Shown here in pieces: positions 44,980 through 55,756 of a DNA stretch of 64,000 nucleotides. Made by a program: the position numbers and the translations under genes. The notes beneath the pieces were generated by a model that was not told the origin of the DNA, searched no databases, and saw only the letters and a list, made by a program, of their open reading frames with translations. Every line of letters begins with the position of its first letter. Position 1 is the first letter of the stretch. The stretch is from Dendrolimus kikuchii (lineage: Eukaryota > Arthropoda > Insecta > Lepidoptera > Lasiocampidae), in the NCBI GenBank assembly GCA_019925095.2, contig CM034389.1, forward strand, positions 26,214,935-26,278,934. Reading direction: 5' to 3'.

Positions 44980-45600
44980 TATTATCACGCTGTTTCCCCA
45001 TGGGGGTAGGCAGAGATTATGACTGACATTGCACCTGACGTCAGGCGGAAATGCAGTCTAAGGTGGAGCACGCTTACCTAGAAGATACCTGTTCACGCGA
45101 GACTTAAAGACACCTAGATTATATTTTTCAGGAAAAACAGACGACGGTAAAGAGTTCCACTCTTCAGCGGTGCGTATGATGAAAGAGGAAGCATAGCGTT
45201 TCGTCCGCTTCGTTGGTATTTCCACCATATATCGGTGGCGTGAGTGCGTACGTCTGCTTGTCCGGTGGTAGAATGGTGAGGGAGGAACCAATTCATGTAA
45301 TCCCGTGGCACACTCCCCGAAGTGTATCCTATAGAATACCGACAAACTGGCGACCTTACGTCGATGACTTAGGCTCTGAAGCCTCTCGTCGAATAGTTGG
45401 TTATTGCCTATCAGTTTCCTAGCTCTTTTCTCTATTGAATCGAGTGTCTCTAACTGGTATTTAGCTGAGCCACTTCTAATATTACCTACCGTCTTACTAC
45501 CGGCAATAACTCTACCATTCACAATACTGTCATACACCTGTTTTGTAATTCTACTTTTACCATTATCTCTACGTGTGTAAACTTATCATTCCTTTTTCAA
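44980..45600 (-). repeat. Jockey/CR1-type LINE ORF2 C-terminus
   Basis: The minus strand is open for 159 codons and matches the characteristic tail of jockey-like polyproteins: [20 protein letters not shown], then a spacer, then [19 protein letters not shown] and [16 protein letters not shown]. The frame then stops and enters a 3' UTR with 'gacgtcaggtgcaatgtcag'. The reverse transcriptase itself is missing. 'tcacgctgtttccccatggg' at the left is a separate LINE-tail motif. Confidence 0.85.
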
Positions 45601-45785
45601 CTTTTGTTATTACATCTTTCAATCCAGAACGTTCACTTATAACAGTGTTCTTTATCATATAATTCAAGTTAACCGTACATATTGTTACAACTTAGCCCCC
45701 GGACAAAGATAAATTCCACGAAGCTCGCTATTACCTGTCGGCATTTCAACCAATTGTAATACGTTTATGATTGTCTTCTTTTCTG

Positions 45786-46720
45786 ATTTATATGTAATGT
45801 AACGTTACTTGATCTTCTTCCTCTCAATTTTTCAGTCACGGGTGCAAATTTATTAATAAATACTACAGAACAAATTAAAAAAAAATCTGAAATGAAAAAT
45901 AATTCTATAACAATAATAATAATTGGTATTTGTTTAATTTTTCGCGACTTGTCAAATACATAATAAAACTACGCTTTAAGCGCGGTAATTTATTTGATTT
46001 TTGTTATTCCGACGTTTCGGCTATTGAGTGATCACGGAAGACAAAGATGTCAAGTGTCAATGAGTATTATTAAAGTTTTATTTAGCCTACCGCCAACTGG
46101 TTCATTTTAATAATTTTGTTTATGGTTATTATTAATCTATGGGAGCCTAATCTAATTTCCATCGCTTCGCAACATGTTATGGCTTGAAGAGAAGAAGCGG
46201 CGCAAGAAACTCTTCAGCAAACATGCCTAGCTCGAATAATTTTATATAATATTAAAATGGGTGGAAGGAAAAATAAAAGAAATTATCAGTCAAGTTGGTT
46301 TGTGTTCCAGTGCACGCAGAAAGAGCTCACAGTGTCTTGAGGTCTGGCAGTTGGTTTTTGCTGAGTTTGGGTCTTAATAGTGTTGATGATCGGCTCCCAA
46401 ACAGGTGGTACTTGCCAACCATTTACTCTATTGAAATTTGGGTGTTTTTGATTTGAATAGCCTCACGCATCGCAGGTATGAAACGATTCTATTTCGCGAG
46501 GATATGTGGGTTATCGAATCTGATGTAATGGTTGGGTTTATCCAGCGTGTGTTCGCTGTATGTATAATTGCTATTTATTGTAAAATAACAGGATATTATA
46601 AAATTATTTTATCAGTTGTTGACTAAGTCTGACCGATATAGACGACGCAAGATAATTTTGAATTGTCTTTTTGGGTCACCAAAAATACTTGAAAAATTAG
46701 GCCATATTTGCTATACATTC
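45786..46720. repeat. Tandem duplication, unit 1, with Penelope-like fragment
   Basis: The unit from 'gatttatatgtaatgtaacg' to 'gacgacgcaagataattttg' recurs about 1054-1060 bp downstream. On the minus strand, 46290-46560 reads HTLDKPNHYIRFDNPHILAK, then PAMREAIQIK, and later a SRSSTLLRPK-type stretch. This resembles the C-terminal region of Penelope-like/GIY-YIG proteins. Stops interrupt it. Confidence 0.6.
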
Positions 46721-46846
46721 TATATTTATTTAGTACTAATATTAAACGATATTAAAATAATAAATATTAAACATAATCTGTAATACTAAATTTCAAGTTC
46801 AGAAGTCCTGTAAATACAAATACTACTACAAAAACGTCTCGAAGCT

Positions 46847-47745
46847 AATTTATATGTAATGTGCGGTTACTTGATCTTCTTCCTCTCAATTTTTCAGTCA
46901 CGGGTGCAAATTTATTAATAAATACTACAGAACAAATTTAAAAACAATCTGAAATGAAAAATAATTCTATAACAATAATAATAATTGATATTTGCTTCAT
47001 TTTTCGCAACTTGTCAAATACATAATAAAACTACGTTTTAAGCGCGGTAGCAAAACTTGAATGATGTTAATCCGAATTTGAGCTCTATCTGAATGACATT
47101 TAAGACAAAGATTCTTTTATGAGTATTATTAAAGGAAATTTAGCCTACCGCCAAATGCATTGAATTTTAAAATTTATGTTTATGGTTTAAAGTGTACTCT
47201 TGGGAGCCTAATTAATTTCCTTCGCTTCGCAACATGTTATGACGAATGTAGAGAAGAAGAGAAGCAATTAACTCTTCAGCAAACATTAGCTCTGAATTTT
47301 ATTCACTATTAAAATGGGTGGAAGGAAAATTAAAAGAGATTATCAGTCAAGTTGGTATTGCGAAGCTGGCCCAGCCCATGAAAGAGTCGCAGTGTCTTAG
47401 GTCTGGCCTATATACTGAGTTTGGGTCTTAATAGTGTTGATGATCGGATCCCAAACAGGTGGTACTTGCCAACCCTCTTCTCTATTGAAATTTGGGTGTT
47501 TTTGATTTGAATAGCCTCACGCATCGCAGGTATGAAACGATTCTCTTTCGCGAGGATATGTGGGTTATCGAATCTGATGTAATGGTTGGGTTTATCCAGC
47601 GTGTGTTAGATGTATGTATAATTGCTATTTATTGTAAAAAAACAGGATATTATAAAATTATTTTATCAGTTGTTGACTAAGTCTGACCGATATAGACGAC
47701 GCAAGATAATTTTGTAACGTCACATTTCACCAAAATACTTAATTA
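46847..47745. repeat. Tandem duplication, unit 2
   Basis: It is nearly identical to unit 1 at its two ends (the 62-codon forward frames at 46438 and 47492 differ at a handful of residues). It is heavily altered in the middle, 47048-47110 and 47150-47400, by small deletions and substitutions. This patchiness could be gene-conversion history or assembly error. Confidence 0.65.
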
Positions 47746-48230
47746 GGCCATGTTTTATACATTTTATATTTGTTGCCGAACTGTCAAACACATGAGGATA
47801 ATTGGAAAGTCCGAACCAATCTTGAGATAGAGAATTGGTGGTCAAATACAGATTTTTGAAGTGAAACGTCTGAACTGATCGTTTTTATCCCTCTAAATAG
47901 ATAAATTTGTATTAGAGTAAAAAGAGATAAAGATAAAATTCAACCTTGCTGTAATTCGCGCGGTAACATTTCTTTTTAGCTGGTTAAAACTTAAAAGACA
48001 AAAATGAATATTAGCTCTATTTGTACATACTTAAGGCAGTTAAGCTTTTATACATGAAAAAGGAAATTACTATTAACGAAAATCTTCTAAATTTTTCCTT
48101 TATGCTTGACTGATTTAAAGTGTAATTTAGATGTATTGTGTTGTAAATTATTATAAAAATAATTTAAATGAAAAAAAACTCTATTAACGAAATACTTTCA
48201 ACTGTATCTGCATAAGCATTGTGTTTACAT
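47746..48230. other. AT-rich spacer
   Basis: No gene is seen. 'gaatattagctctat' and similar strings hint at further decay of the same duplicated repeat. Confidence 0.35.
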
Positions 48231-48910
48231 ACATACATAAACTTCACGCCAGTTCCCTTGAAGGGTAGGCACGAACAGCAGAGCGCCATTCAGGCTTATT
48301 CTTACACACCTCACTTGCTTCTTTGACATTCATAGGTCTTGTCATGCACGCTCGTCTGTTCTTTAGGCTCCTGACATCACCTTCTGCTAGTACACGATCA
48401 ATTTGATCATGGAAGGTGTGTCGTAGCCTTCCACAACTTCTGCATCCATCCACTTTTGCATTGTATATCTGTTTAGTCATTCTTTCATCATGAATTCTTT
48501 CCACATGCCCGAACCACCGGAGCAATCCTTTCCTTACCTTCACCCGACACTCTCTTTCAGACCAACTCTCTTTCTTACTTCGGTATTACGAACGCGGTCC
48601 GAATAAGTGCTTCTTGACCGCATTTACTCTACTTTCATGCTCTCTCTTAACCCAATTCCATACGTGAGCGTAGGTACCAGCACCGCGTTGTGTATGGCAA
48701 GCTGGGCCTTCTCGCTGAGGTTCTTAGCGCCTAGAAGTTTACCTAACGCTCCATTCACACTACAGCGGTGTACCTTCCATCCCTGCTAAAAGCACATCCA
48801 AGATATACAAACTCATTCACTTGCTCCAACATAACATCATCGACTATTATCCTTGCATTCGTTCTGGTTTCTTCACTTTCAGACACCATAACCTTGGTTT
48901 TCTTCGCATT
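48231..48910 (-). repeat. RTE LINE fragment (family B), longest minus-strand copy
   Basis: Minus-strand frames give the reverse transcriptase C-terminal region (ARIIVDDVMLEQVNEFVYLG, FSRDGRYTA), then RWFGHVERIHDERMTKQIYN and an altered end YPSRELA. Frameshifts occur near 48545 and 48600. Confidence 0.85.
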
Positions 48911-49007
48911 CAAATTATTAAAATTACTTAAATTGTTTAAATTATAAAAAATAATTTAAATGGAAATAAAACTAGTTACGGAACTTCAGTTTTAATTGAA
49001 TAATTTC

Positions 49008-49235
49008 TTGATGTAAAATTGCAAAATTTCTGATGTCACACTAGGGGATGATGAAATTCGTGTGGCGTAATTTGTTGATGGCCCCAAAGACAGAGTGGAG
49101 ACTGACCTGAGTGAGCTTCGGGCCGATAATAATGGCGAGAAACCGAGTAGGGCAATGATGGAGTGCTCTCATTTCGGAGGCTAAGACTTGCTTTGGATAC
49201 CTGAGTCAACGGAGTAAGTAAACAGGCCAAAATTC
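49008..49235. repeat. Repeat shared with 54552-54700
   Basis: 'ttcttgatgtaaaattgcaaaat', 'gtgatgtcacacta'-type and 'atgaaattcgtgtggcgtaatttg' recur at 54552-54675. The class is unknown. Confidence 0.5.
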
Positions 49236-49576
49236 ACTGGAGGTGTGACGTCACTACTTGCTATTCTCGTACAAAAGAGGCTTCATTGTTGCTGATAAAC
49301 AATGTCTCAGTTGACTTCACTGTCAACTGATCCTACTGTCGAAATGACTTCAAATAAATCAATGTTTTAATTTCTTAGCAATAAACAATCCTTTTAAGTG
49401 TATAAATAAAAATTCGTTCTTTATCATTGTAAATATAAAATATACCTAATTTAACTTGCACTTGTACTTTTAGAAATTCAAGACTTTTGAACAGATTAAT
49501 CGTAATGTTTATTATTATATCGTACAAGGATGCACCCGAACTATCGACTGTTCGAAGAAGCTCGTCAGAAACGGAC

Positions 49577-49661
49577 ATGGCGGTTGAAAAGACATTGCTG
49601 GTGAACCCCAACTGCCCCGTCAGGATCATGCTGGAGTACATCAGGAAGAAATGCAAACTGG
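49577..49661 (+). CDS. CXorf65-like protein, N-terminal exon
   Basis: The ATG at 49577 has a good context (gacATGg). The exon encodes MAVEKTLLVNPNCPVRIML then EYIRKKCKLG and ends in phase 1 at a 'gtttgt' donor. 'LVNPNC..(x)..L.YIRKK' is the start of the CXorf65 family, small conserved proteins of unknown molecular function. The frame is open upstream, and an 'ag' at 49527-49528 could make this an internal exon with a longer N-terminus. It joins exon 2 exactly in frame. Confidence 0.65.
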
Positions 49662-49734
49662 GTTTGTAAAATCGTACAATCAATGTTTTTTGTATTTATT
49701 TTCTATTGCGAAGCTCGCAAACAGGTAGCTGGCC

Positions 49735-50150
49735 TATATATGGCCGTTCTGTTCTTACCTACCGTTTATTTGACTTACTATCGGGTAAAATTTGACATAG
49801 CATTAATGTAATTCAACTGGATGTAATGTGGAAAGAATGCATGATGAAAGAATGACTAAACAGATATACAATGCAAAAGTGGATGGATGCAGAAGTCGTG
49901 GAAGGCCACGACACACCTTCCATGATCAAATTGATCGTGTACTAGCAGAAGGTGATGTCAGGAGCCTTAAGAACAGACGAGCTTGCATGACAAGAGTTAT
50001 GAATGTCAAAGAGGCAAGTGAGGTGTGTAAGAATAAGCCTAAATGGCACTCTGTTGTTCGTGCCTACCCCGCAAGGGAACTGGATGAAGTTATGTATGTA
50101 TGTATGTATGTATGTAATTCAACTGATGGTAATAAAGGCAAAGGTTGCGA
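49735..50150 (+). mobile_element. Family P MITE split by an RTE tail
   Basis: 'ggccgttctgttcttacctacc' and 'actatcgggtaaaatttgacat' are family P. The element resumes at 50114 ('gtaattcaactgatgg') after the RTE insertion. Confidence 0.6.
49824..50113 (+). repeat. RTE LINE tail (family B) with target duplication
   Basis: It is flanked by 'gtaattcaactggatg' (49809-49823) and 'gtaattcaactgatg' (50114-50128). It encodes ERMHDERMTKQIYNAKVDG to YPAREL and has the most extended tail here, (TATG) repeated about five times. It lies in the intron of the CXorf65-like gene. Confidence 0.9.
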
Positions 50151-50161
50151 CTTAACAATCC

Positions 50162-50330
50162 GGTATACAAATTTTAAGTAGTGGATGGGCGTAGTGGGTA
50201 GGGGGGAGGTATACTTACTCCTACTACAACCCCTAAGGTCCGGAAGTCTTACATTTTTTTTATTTTATAAACATAACCTCACTTATTTTTTCTCTAAAAT
50301 TATGTGACTTTTGATAATAGCAAAGAGTGA
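50162..50330 (+). repeat. Solo arm of foldback family O
   Basis: 'ccggtatacaaattttaagt', 'ggtatacttactcctac' and 'ataaacataacctcacttat' match the arms of 50762-51408. Only one arm is present. Confidence 0.65.
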
Positions 50331-50474
50331 TTTGAGTTTATGAATGTACTCACGAATTACATATAACTGCCAGAACTTTTTGTAACACAAACTGTTTTTA
50401 ATGTAGAAATAAAGTTTTAAATTTAATTGAGGCATAACAACAAAATTCATGCTAGACATATAATCAATTGATTA

Positions 50475-50502
50475 AAAAGTGACAGTTTTTACTGTCACTT
50501 TT
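50475..50502. other. Perfect 12-bp hairpin
   Basis: 'aaaagtgacagt', loop tttt, 'actgtcactttt'. It is intronic, and no function can be assigned. Confidence 0.7.
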
Positions 50503-50761
50503 GTTTTTAATGGCTTGGCTAACAAGGTGTGATGTAAAAAATAAATTAATCGATGTCAATAATACTTATCGATTTTTAATTAAGAAATTCGAAATCTTGA
50601 GCTATTAATTAATATATTGTGTCATATAATTTTCGGAAATCGACATATTTCTATAAAAAGAAAATATTGGCAAATATTTTGCAATTCTTATTGCCGCCAT
50701 TCTATTTCTTTTCTGTTAAGTGAATGTGCTTTTAAAGTTAATTATATTGGCTTCTACTCAG

Positions 50762-51408
50762 ATATCCGGTGCACAAATTTTAAGTAGTGGGTGGGCGTAA
50801 TGGGTAGGGGGAAGGTATACTTACTCTTTCTGCAACTCCTATGGTCCGGAGTTCTTGAAATATTTATTTTTGGTAAACGGAACCTCACCTATTTCTTTTA
50901 CTAACATTATTGTGATGGCTGGTGAAAAGTCACGACCAGTGACTAGAACAGTTATTTAGGTTAGGTTAGCTTCAGGCAAAAAGCGCACGAGCGGAGCAAG
51001 TGAAGGGAGCTTGCCGCGGCAGCGGTCGGCGAGTGTCAGAACCGACTATAACCATTTGCTATTTATTTTCTACACACGATTTATAATTTCGTCTTTATTG
51101 GCCTCTATTTTGAATATTTTCATGGTTACTGGTTATTTGAATATGCTCTGTTGTGTTTTTTCTTCATTTTTTGACGACATCACTGTTTTTTTGGGTTTTT
51201 TTTTCTGTTGATTACTGGCTTTCTTTTTGACTTCAAAAGGATTGTTCACCTTTATAAGTGCAATATTAGTGAAAAAATAAGTGAGGTTATGTTTATTAAA
51301 ATAAGTGAAGATCTCCAGACTATAGGGTTTGTAGTAGGGGTAAGTATGCTTCCCTCTTCTCCATTCCACCGCCCCGCTACTTAAAATTCGTGCACCGGAA
51401 GCTATAGA
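50762..51408. mobile_element. Foldback element O (about 140-bp inverted arms)
   Basis: The left arm begins 'tccggtgcacaaattttaag' (50762) and the right arm ends 'cttaaaattcgtgcaccgga' (51408). Both arms continue through 'ggtatacttactc'-like and 'aacctcact'-like segments. The 350-bp centre contains 'taggttaggttag' and 'cgagcggagcaagtgaag', then AT-rich DNA. No transposase. No clear target duplication. Confidence 0.75.
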
Positions 51409-51487
51409 TTTACCCATACCCACCCAGAATTTGACAGATACAAGATCATATATGATAGTGTAATTAGGACCTTAATATTGTTTCCAG

Positions 51488-51541
51488 GAATCTTCACTCA
51501 ATTCGATCTCTGTGACGAATCAGGTGGATTGATGGGTTTCG
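51488..51541 (+). CDS. CXorf65-like protein, exon 2
   Basis: The exon is 54 bp with acceptor 'attgtttccag' and donor 'gtaggtgac' beginning at 51542; phase 1 in and out. After joining the Gly codon of exon 1 it reads IFTQFDLCDESGGLMGF. 'DLCDE.G' is the most conserved signature of the CXorf65 family, so exon 1 and this exon support each other. The next exon, which should carry the central region, was not found before 55757. Confidence 0.7.
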
Positions 51542-51785
51542 GTAGGTGACACTTTTTGAGAAACAGGTTTATATTGTGCCTTATGGTCTATTTTAGCCAA
51601 AATATTAATATTTCAGTAAAAAAACAACATGAACATATTTTATTTAGGAATTTTATAAATATTTTGACATTTCGTAACGAAAACGCGTCAAGCTGTCATG
51701 GCGTCTCGCATGACGTCACGGTGTGCAAAACAAACATCTGTTTGGTTGAAGTGTTATCAAAAGTTTAAAAAATACATAATAATAA

Positions 51786-52135
51786 ATGAATACTAATTAT
51801 TACCAACACTGTACAGTACCGCAGTGTATCAGTACAACGATAAAAACACCACAGAAACTGTTTTTTTACGTGTCTAAGGGGTAAACAAATGAGGAGAAAG
51901 TGGCCACATTTTTGTGAAGATCATTTTGATGTAAGTGTTTATCAGCCCTATTTATAATTCTACGTTACCAAATGATATGGAAAATTACGTATAATATCAA
52001 ATAATGGGATCTGTATCACACTTACGTTTGAAACCAAGCTGTTTACCTAGTAAATTTGATTGTAAGACAGATAGAAGAAAGCGAACTTGTAGCAGTCTAA
52101 ATCGACCTTATAATTATATACAATAAAAAAGAAAA
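51786..52135 (+). pseudogene. THAP zinc-finger gene remnant
   Basis: It starts with ATG at 51786: NTNYYQHCTVPQCISTTIKT then PQKLFFYVSK. A stop and frame change follow, then RRKWPHFCEDHFDV. The four zinc ligands are present (C-x4-C ... C-x2-H, in HCTVPQC and CEDH), with the invariant Trp. The sequence between the two halves is shorter than normal. Further on, NDMENYV and IMGSVSHLRLKPSCLPSKFD are recognisable from insect THAP proteins. A serine/threonine-rich stretch follows. THAP domains are DNA-binding modules of P-element and Kolobok transposases and of host factors. Confidence 0.65.
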
Positions 52136-52747
52136 GATGATGCTATTAAGAAAGTGTGTAAATAAATCAGTTGAAAGTAGTACTGTATTAGCCAGTACCA
52201 GTGGTGCTAGTTTAATTCTTGAAAATACTTCTAACACAACCACAGGTTCTTACATTAATAGTATGTAGTCCTAATATTAATTTTCTTGAAACAATCTAAT
52301 AATAATATTGTCAATTTATTTTCAGTTTTACCCCAGGAAGAAGGTTTACAAGGTCTTAGAGCAGCAAATAAATCTGTTTAAGTACTGATGACACATAAAT
52401 ATAGAAGCTACTCAATCCAGTATTAAGCTAAGCCAGACTGTGGACCAGGCAGGATCACTAGTAGTCTTCACAAAAATCAGTTTCTTCATTTCCATTTTAA
52501 GTGAAATATTCTGTGAAATCATTAAGGCCATCTGGATCCAGTATAAGCAAAGTTTCACAGAAATTAATAATGGAAGAAGTCACTGTGACACTCTGTCTTT
52601 ATATACTTCATCCGTTACTCACACGAGTCCTCACTGTCACCATTCCACTCAACACATCTAGATCAAATCTTTCATACAAATAAAAAATATGTAAATAAAT
52701 ACTCTTTCCATGAACAATTTTACTTTATTCATGATAAGTCCACTAAT

Positions 52748-52877
52748 GGCTGGTTCCTATATCTTATAGAGTTCATTTACCTTACCATAGCTTAAAATTT
52801 GACATAAGCTCCATACAAATAATGTCGCAATTCAACTGACGGTTGGGTGAGTGAATAGTAAGATATAGGAACCGGCC
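52748..52877. mobile_element. Family P MITE, complete
   Basis: 'ggctggttcctatatctta' at the left is mirrored by 'aagatataggaaccggcc' at the right. It is 130 bp with no ORF. The interior 'aaatttgacataagctcc' matches the other copies. It inserted between the two gene relics of the candidate element. Confidence 0.8.
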
Positions 52878-53084
52878 TTAAGTAGTCATGAACTAATCTA
52901 GTTAACCTAGCCCTAGAGCATGGTAGTTTAGTTAATTTATAAGATTGCCTCATTAAATGAAACTCCAAAATCATTTTGTTTTATTTTATTATAAAATGAT
53001 GAGATCAGAACCTACCTAGTGGTTACTTTATATGCTTTGATAAAGTAATGGATACACATGGCATTTCCAAAATGGTAACAATCT

Positions 53085-54305
53085 GTCAGTAATAAGATCA
53101 TTAACATATTCATAACTGACTGCTACACAGAAAGTTTAAATTTTTTACTATTAGAAAAATCTGGATCCGCTACACAAAATATACATGTTTCCACAGCAGT
53201 CAAATACATTTATATTTGTAATTGAGCATATTTGTTTGTAGTCTTCCCATCTTTAATATAATTTGAATATGGTTTGTACTGTAGACACACTTAATTTCTA
53301 CTATGCAATTTTCACATGTACCATCCGGTGAACCAGCAGTCATTGGATATTGTTGACTTAATATGAGACCACATTTCTTAATTTTTTTTATGAAGTTTCA
53401 GCTCCAAATTTTCTCTAACTGTGGGTCCTGCATTTACTTACTTCAAAAGCCTGTGATGCTGTTATCCATCCATATCTTAATTCATGCTAGACTGCTTTTA
53501 AATTGCTCCCTTGTTTCCACTTAAAGTTTTTAATGACAGCATCTGATATTACTGCATTTCTTAAAAATATCATTTTTCATTATATTTTAAAACAATTTGA
53601 TATATTAAAGCGCTGGCTGTATCACTGAGAACAGAATTATGTTGATATTTAAACAATGCACAATCCTCAAGTTTCATTTTTTGTCCTTCTTCTAAAAACT
53701 TATGAGCACATTTGATGGTAAACTAGGGTTACTACTACATATTTTAAACTGGTTCACAGTTGTGATAGCTTCGATTTTTTCCAATAACAATCCGCAGAAT
53801 TGCATACTCGTTCTTCACTCCTGCGATGACGATAATTTCGATAGCACTTTATGATCTGGGCATATTTTACACTTTACAATACAGGAGTTTGCCATCACGT
53901 TTCAATTGCACATAACTTATGGCGTCATCTCAATAACATACTGGCGATGATCTACAAAAGAAATTTCACCATTAGCATCAACATTTACGAATATTAAAAT
54001 TATCATAACCTCAAAATTAATTATTAAAAAATAATACTTTGCCATATCTTAATCACAATTTTAACATTAGGTGCTATTGTTTAATGTTATATACTTACAT
54101 AGAAGTTTTAATATGGAATTCTGCAAAGCACAAATTCGTGTTAGTTGCGAAAAAGGCACCCAGCATAACAACATCGATTTTTGGCAAATTATTGGCATTT
54201 GCTTTTATACAACTTGCCTTTATTATAACTGGTTGTTGTAGTCGTATGAACACAGTGTATAACAATGGAAATACTATTATTTTACAGCAAAATTACTGGA
54301 AAACG
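53085..54305 (-). pseudogene. YqaJ-like nuclease gene remnant
   Basis: Read from high to low coordinates, successive frames give LPKIDVVMLGAFFATNTNLC, then AISYVQLKRDGKLLYCKV-like and KICPDHKVLSK, then KFLEEGQKMKLEDCALFKYQ, and at 53331-53286 AGSPDGTCENCIVEIKC. SPDG followed by (I/V)EIKC is the active-site pattern of YqaJ/lambda-exonuclease-type PD-(D/E)xK nucleases. After it come KYAQLQIQMYLTAVE and FCVADPDFSN. Stops and shifts make it inactive. Related insect proteins are annotated as uncharacterised YqaJ-domain proteins. Confidence 0.6.
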
Positions 54306-54551
54306 ATGAATTTTCACTGAGAATTCATTATCAACTTGCTATGTTTTGCACACTATGACGTCACGCGCTCTGATTGGCGTTCATTGTCACGTGACTAATG
54401 GCTGCAATGTAACAATTTTATTTCTCAAAAATATAAATTAGTATTTATTATTTTAATTAAAACAATTTATTTATGACATGTTTAGATCGTAATCTACGAT
54501 ATATATAAAGATCTGCCTATATTTTTCATACTGTCAACTACCGGATTAAAA

Positions 54552-54732
54552 AATTCTTGATGTAAAATTGCAAAATATGTGATGTCACACTATGGACCAA
54601 TGTGACCAGCTGTGATAAAGACTGGGGAAAAAAATCATGAAATTCGTGTGATGTAATTTGTGGATGGCCTTTCGTATGGTAGCGAATTTGTTGCCACAGT
54701 TCCGGGTCTCCCTTATTCATTTTTTCTGCATA
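54552..54732. repeat. Repeat shared with 49008-49100
   Basis: It carries the same strings, with about 35 extra bases ('caatgtgaccagctgtgata') in the middle. Confidence 0.45.
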
Positions 54733-55038
54733 TCCGTGCAGGAACAGAGAAAGAATACAATTTCCTGCGGCCGGGCGGCCTGTCGTAAGAGGCGACTTAA
54801 CAACCCATTGCCAGGTGGTAGGGCATTTGCCCGACTGGATGGCCACCACCCCTGGTCTAGAGTATGTCGCCATAACAGCCTTGAGTTGTGTTCCGGCATT
54901 AGTGACCAGGTTCCAGTTTCCCTTAAGAGAGCAGCAGCGCATTTGTAGCAACTTTGCTGTTGCAAATGTCCATAGGCGATGGCAACCGCTTTCCAACAAG
55001 TGAGCCGTCTGCCTGTCTGCTGAACTCCTGCAATAAAA
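54733..55038 (+). repeat. Family A retroposon, full length
   Basis: It runs from 'tccgtgcaggaacagag' to 'aactcctgcaataaaaaaag'. Both strands show long spurious frames (up to 153 codons), a property of this family. Confidence 0.85.
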
Positions 55039-55134
55039 AAAGAATATAGTACAGAGTGCAAATCTTAATTTTTTTTATAATTTCACTACAACATTATGTA
55101 GTGGAAATCACATTATTTTTAACACGTTTTATTG

Positions 55135-55440
55135 GCTTCGCCTATATGTCCTGGCCTACGGGGCCGAGACGTTAACGCTGATAGCAAGACTGGTCCACAA
55201 ATTTCATGTCACTCAACGGGCTATGTAGCGAGCTATGTTGGGTATCTCTCTTATGGATATAATCAGAAATGAGGGTATTCTTATTCCGTTCCTGTATGGA
55301 GAAGGATGCGATTGCAACGCCATCTTTTTCGATATTTTCGTCTATCCCGAGAAAACGGCGTCTTTTATGAGGATAAAAGTATCCTAAGTTACGATCCGGG
55401 ATATGAGCTTGCTCTATGTCGAGTTTCATTTATATCCTTT
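55135..55440 (+). repeat. Second RTE-type LINE fragment and 3' module
   Basis: 55140-55262 encodes YGAETLTLIARLVHKFHVTQ then RAMLGISLMDIIRNEG, the RTE reverse-transcriptase thumb region, of a lineage other than family B. 'gatccgggatatgagcttgc' and 'ctttcagtagtat' close the block. Confidence 0.6.
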
Positions 55441-55611
55441 CAGTAGTATTTATGTAATGCTTTAACAGACAGACAGATATTCTAAAAATTGTATTTTCGG
55501 AATCTAATTAGTTACTCTGATTTTTCCCAAATTTACAAACGCATTGTACAAACTTGAACCATTTACACTTTTATTATAGTATAAATTACAACGTGCTAAC
55601 TTACAGTGGTG

Positions 55612-55738
55612 GAAGACATCATTGTGTCAAACCCGTTGAACCGCCTTGGATAAGCGTGGCGAGTATTTTTTCCGTTTGCCTATGAAAGGGAGTATCGAGC
55701 CCAGCTGCAGTGGACAATTTATGAACTGTTACTACCTA
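55612..55738 (+). repeat. Degenerate family D SINE body
   Basis: 'tgtgtcaaacccgttgaacc', 'ataagcgtggcgagtat' and 'gagcccagctgcagtgg' follow the family D order. It ends 19 bp before the last exon of the CXorf65-like gene. Confidence 0.6.
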
Positions 55739-55756
55739 TATTATTTTATTTCACAG

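Larger units (their letters stand above)
51708..54367. mobile_element. Candidate DNA element with THAP gene and YqaJ-like nuclease gene
   Basis: Short inverted arms, 'catgacgtcacggtgtgcaa' (from 51709) and its near-complement ending at 54367 ('tgttttgcacactatgacgt' from 54342), match at about 21 of 24 positions and both carry TGACGTCA. Between them are a THAP-domain relic on the plus strand and a YqaJ-type nuclease relic on the minus strand, pointing toward each other, plus a nested family P MITE. The element occupies an intron of the CXorf65-like gene. Arms may extend further with indels; no target duplication was established. Confidence 0.5.

Noticed and set aside
46438..47680. Duplicated 62-codon ORFs
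   Set aside because: Their recurrence is due to tandem duplication; the coding signal is on the opposite strand and is a retroelement fragment.
54538..55061. ORFs of 96-153 codons on both strands
   Set aside because: They lie in a family A retroposon; the same peptides recur wherever family A is found, in all orientations.
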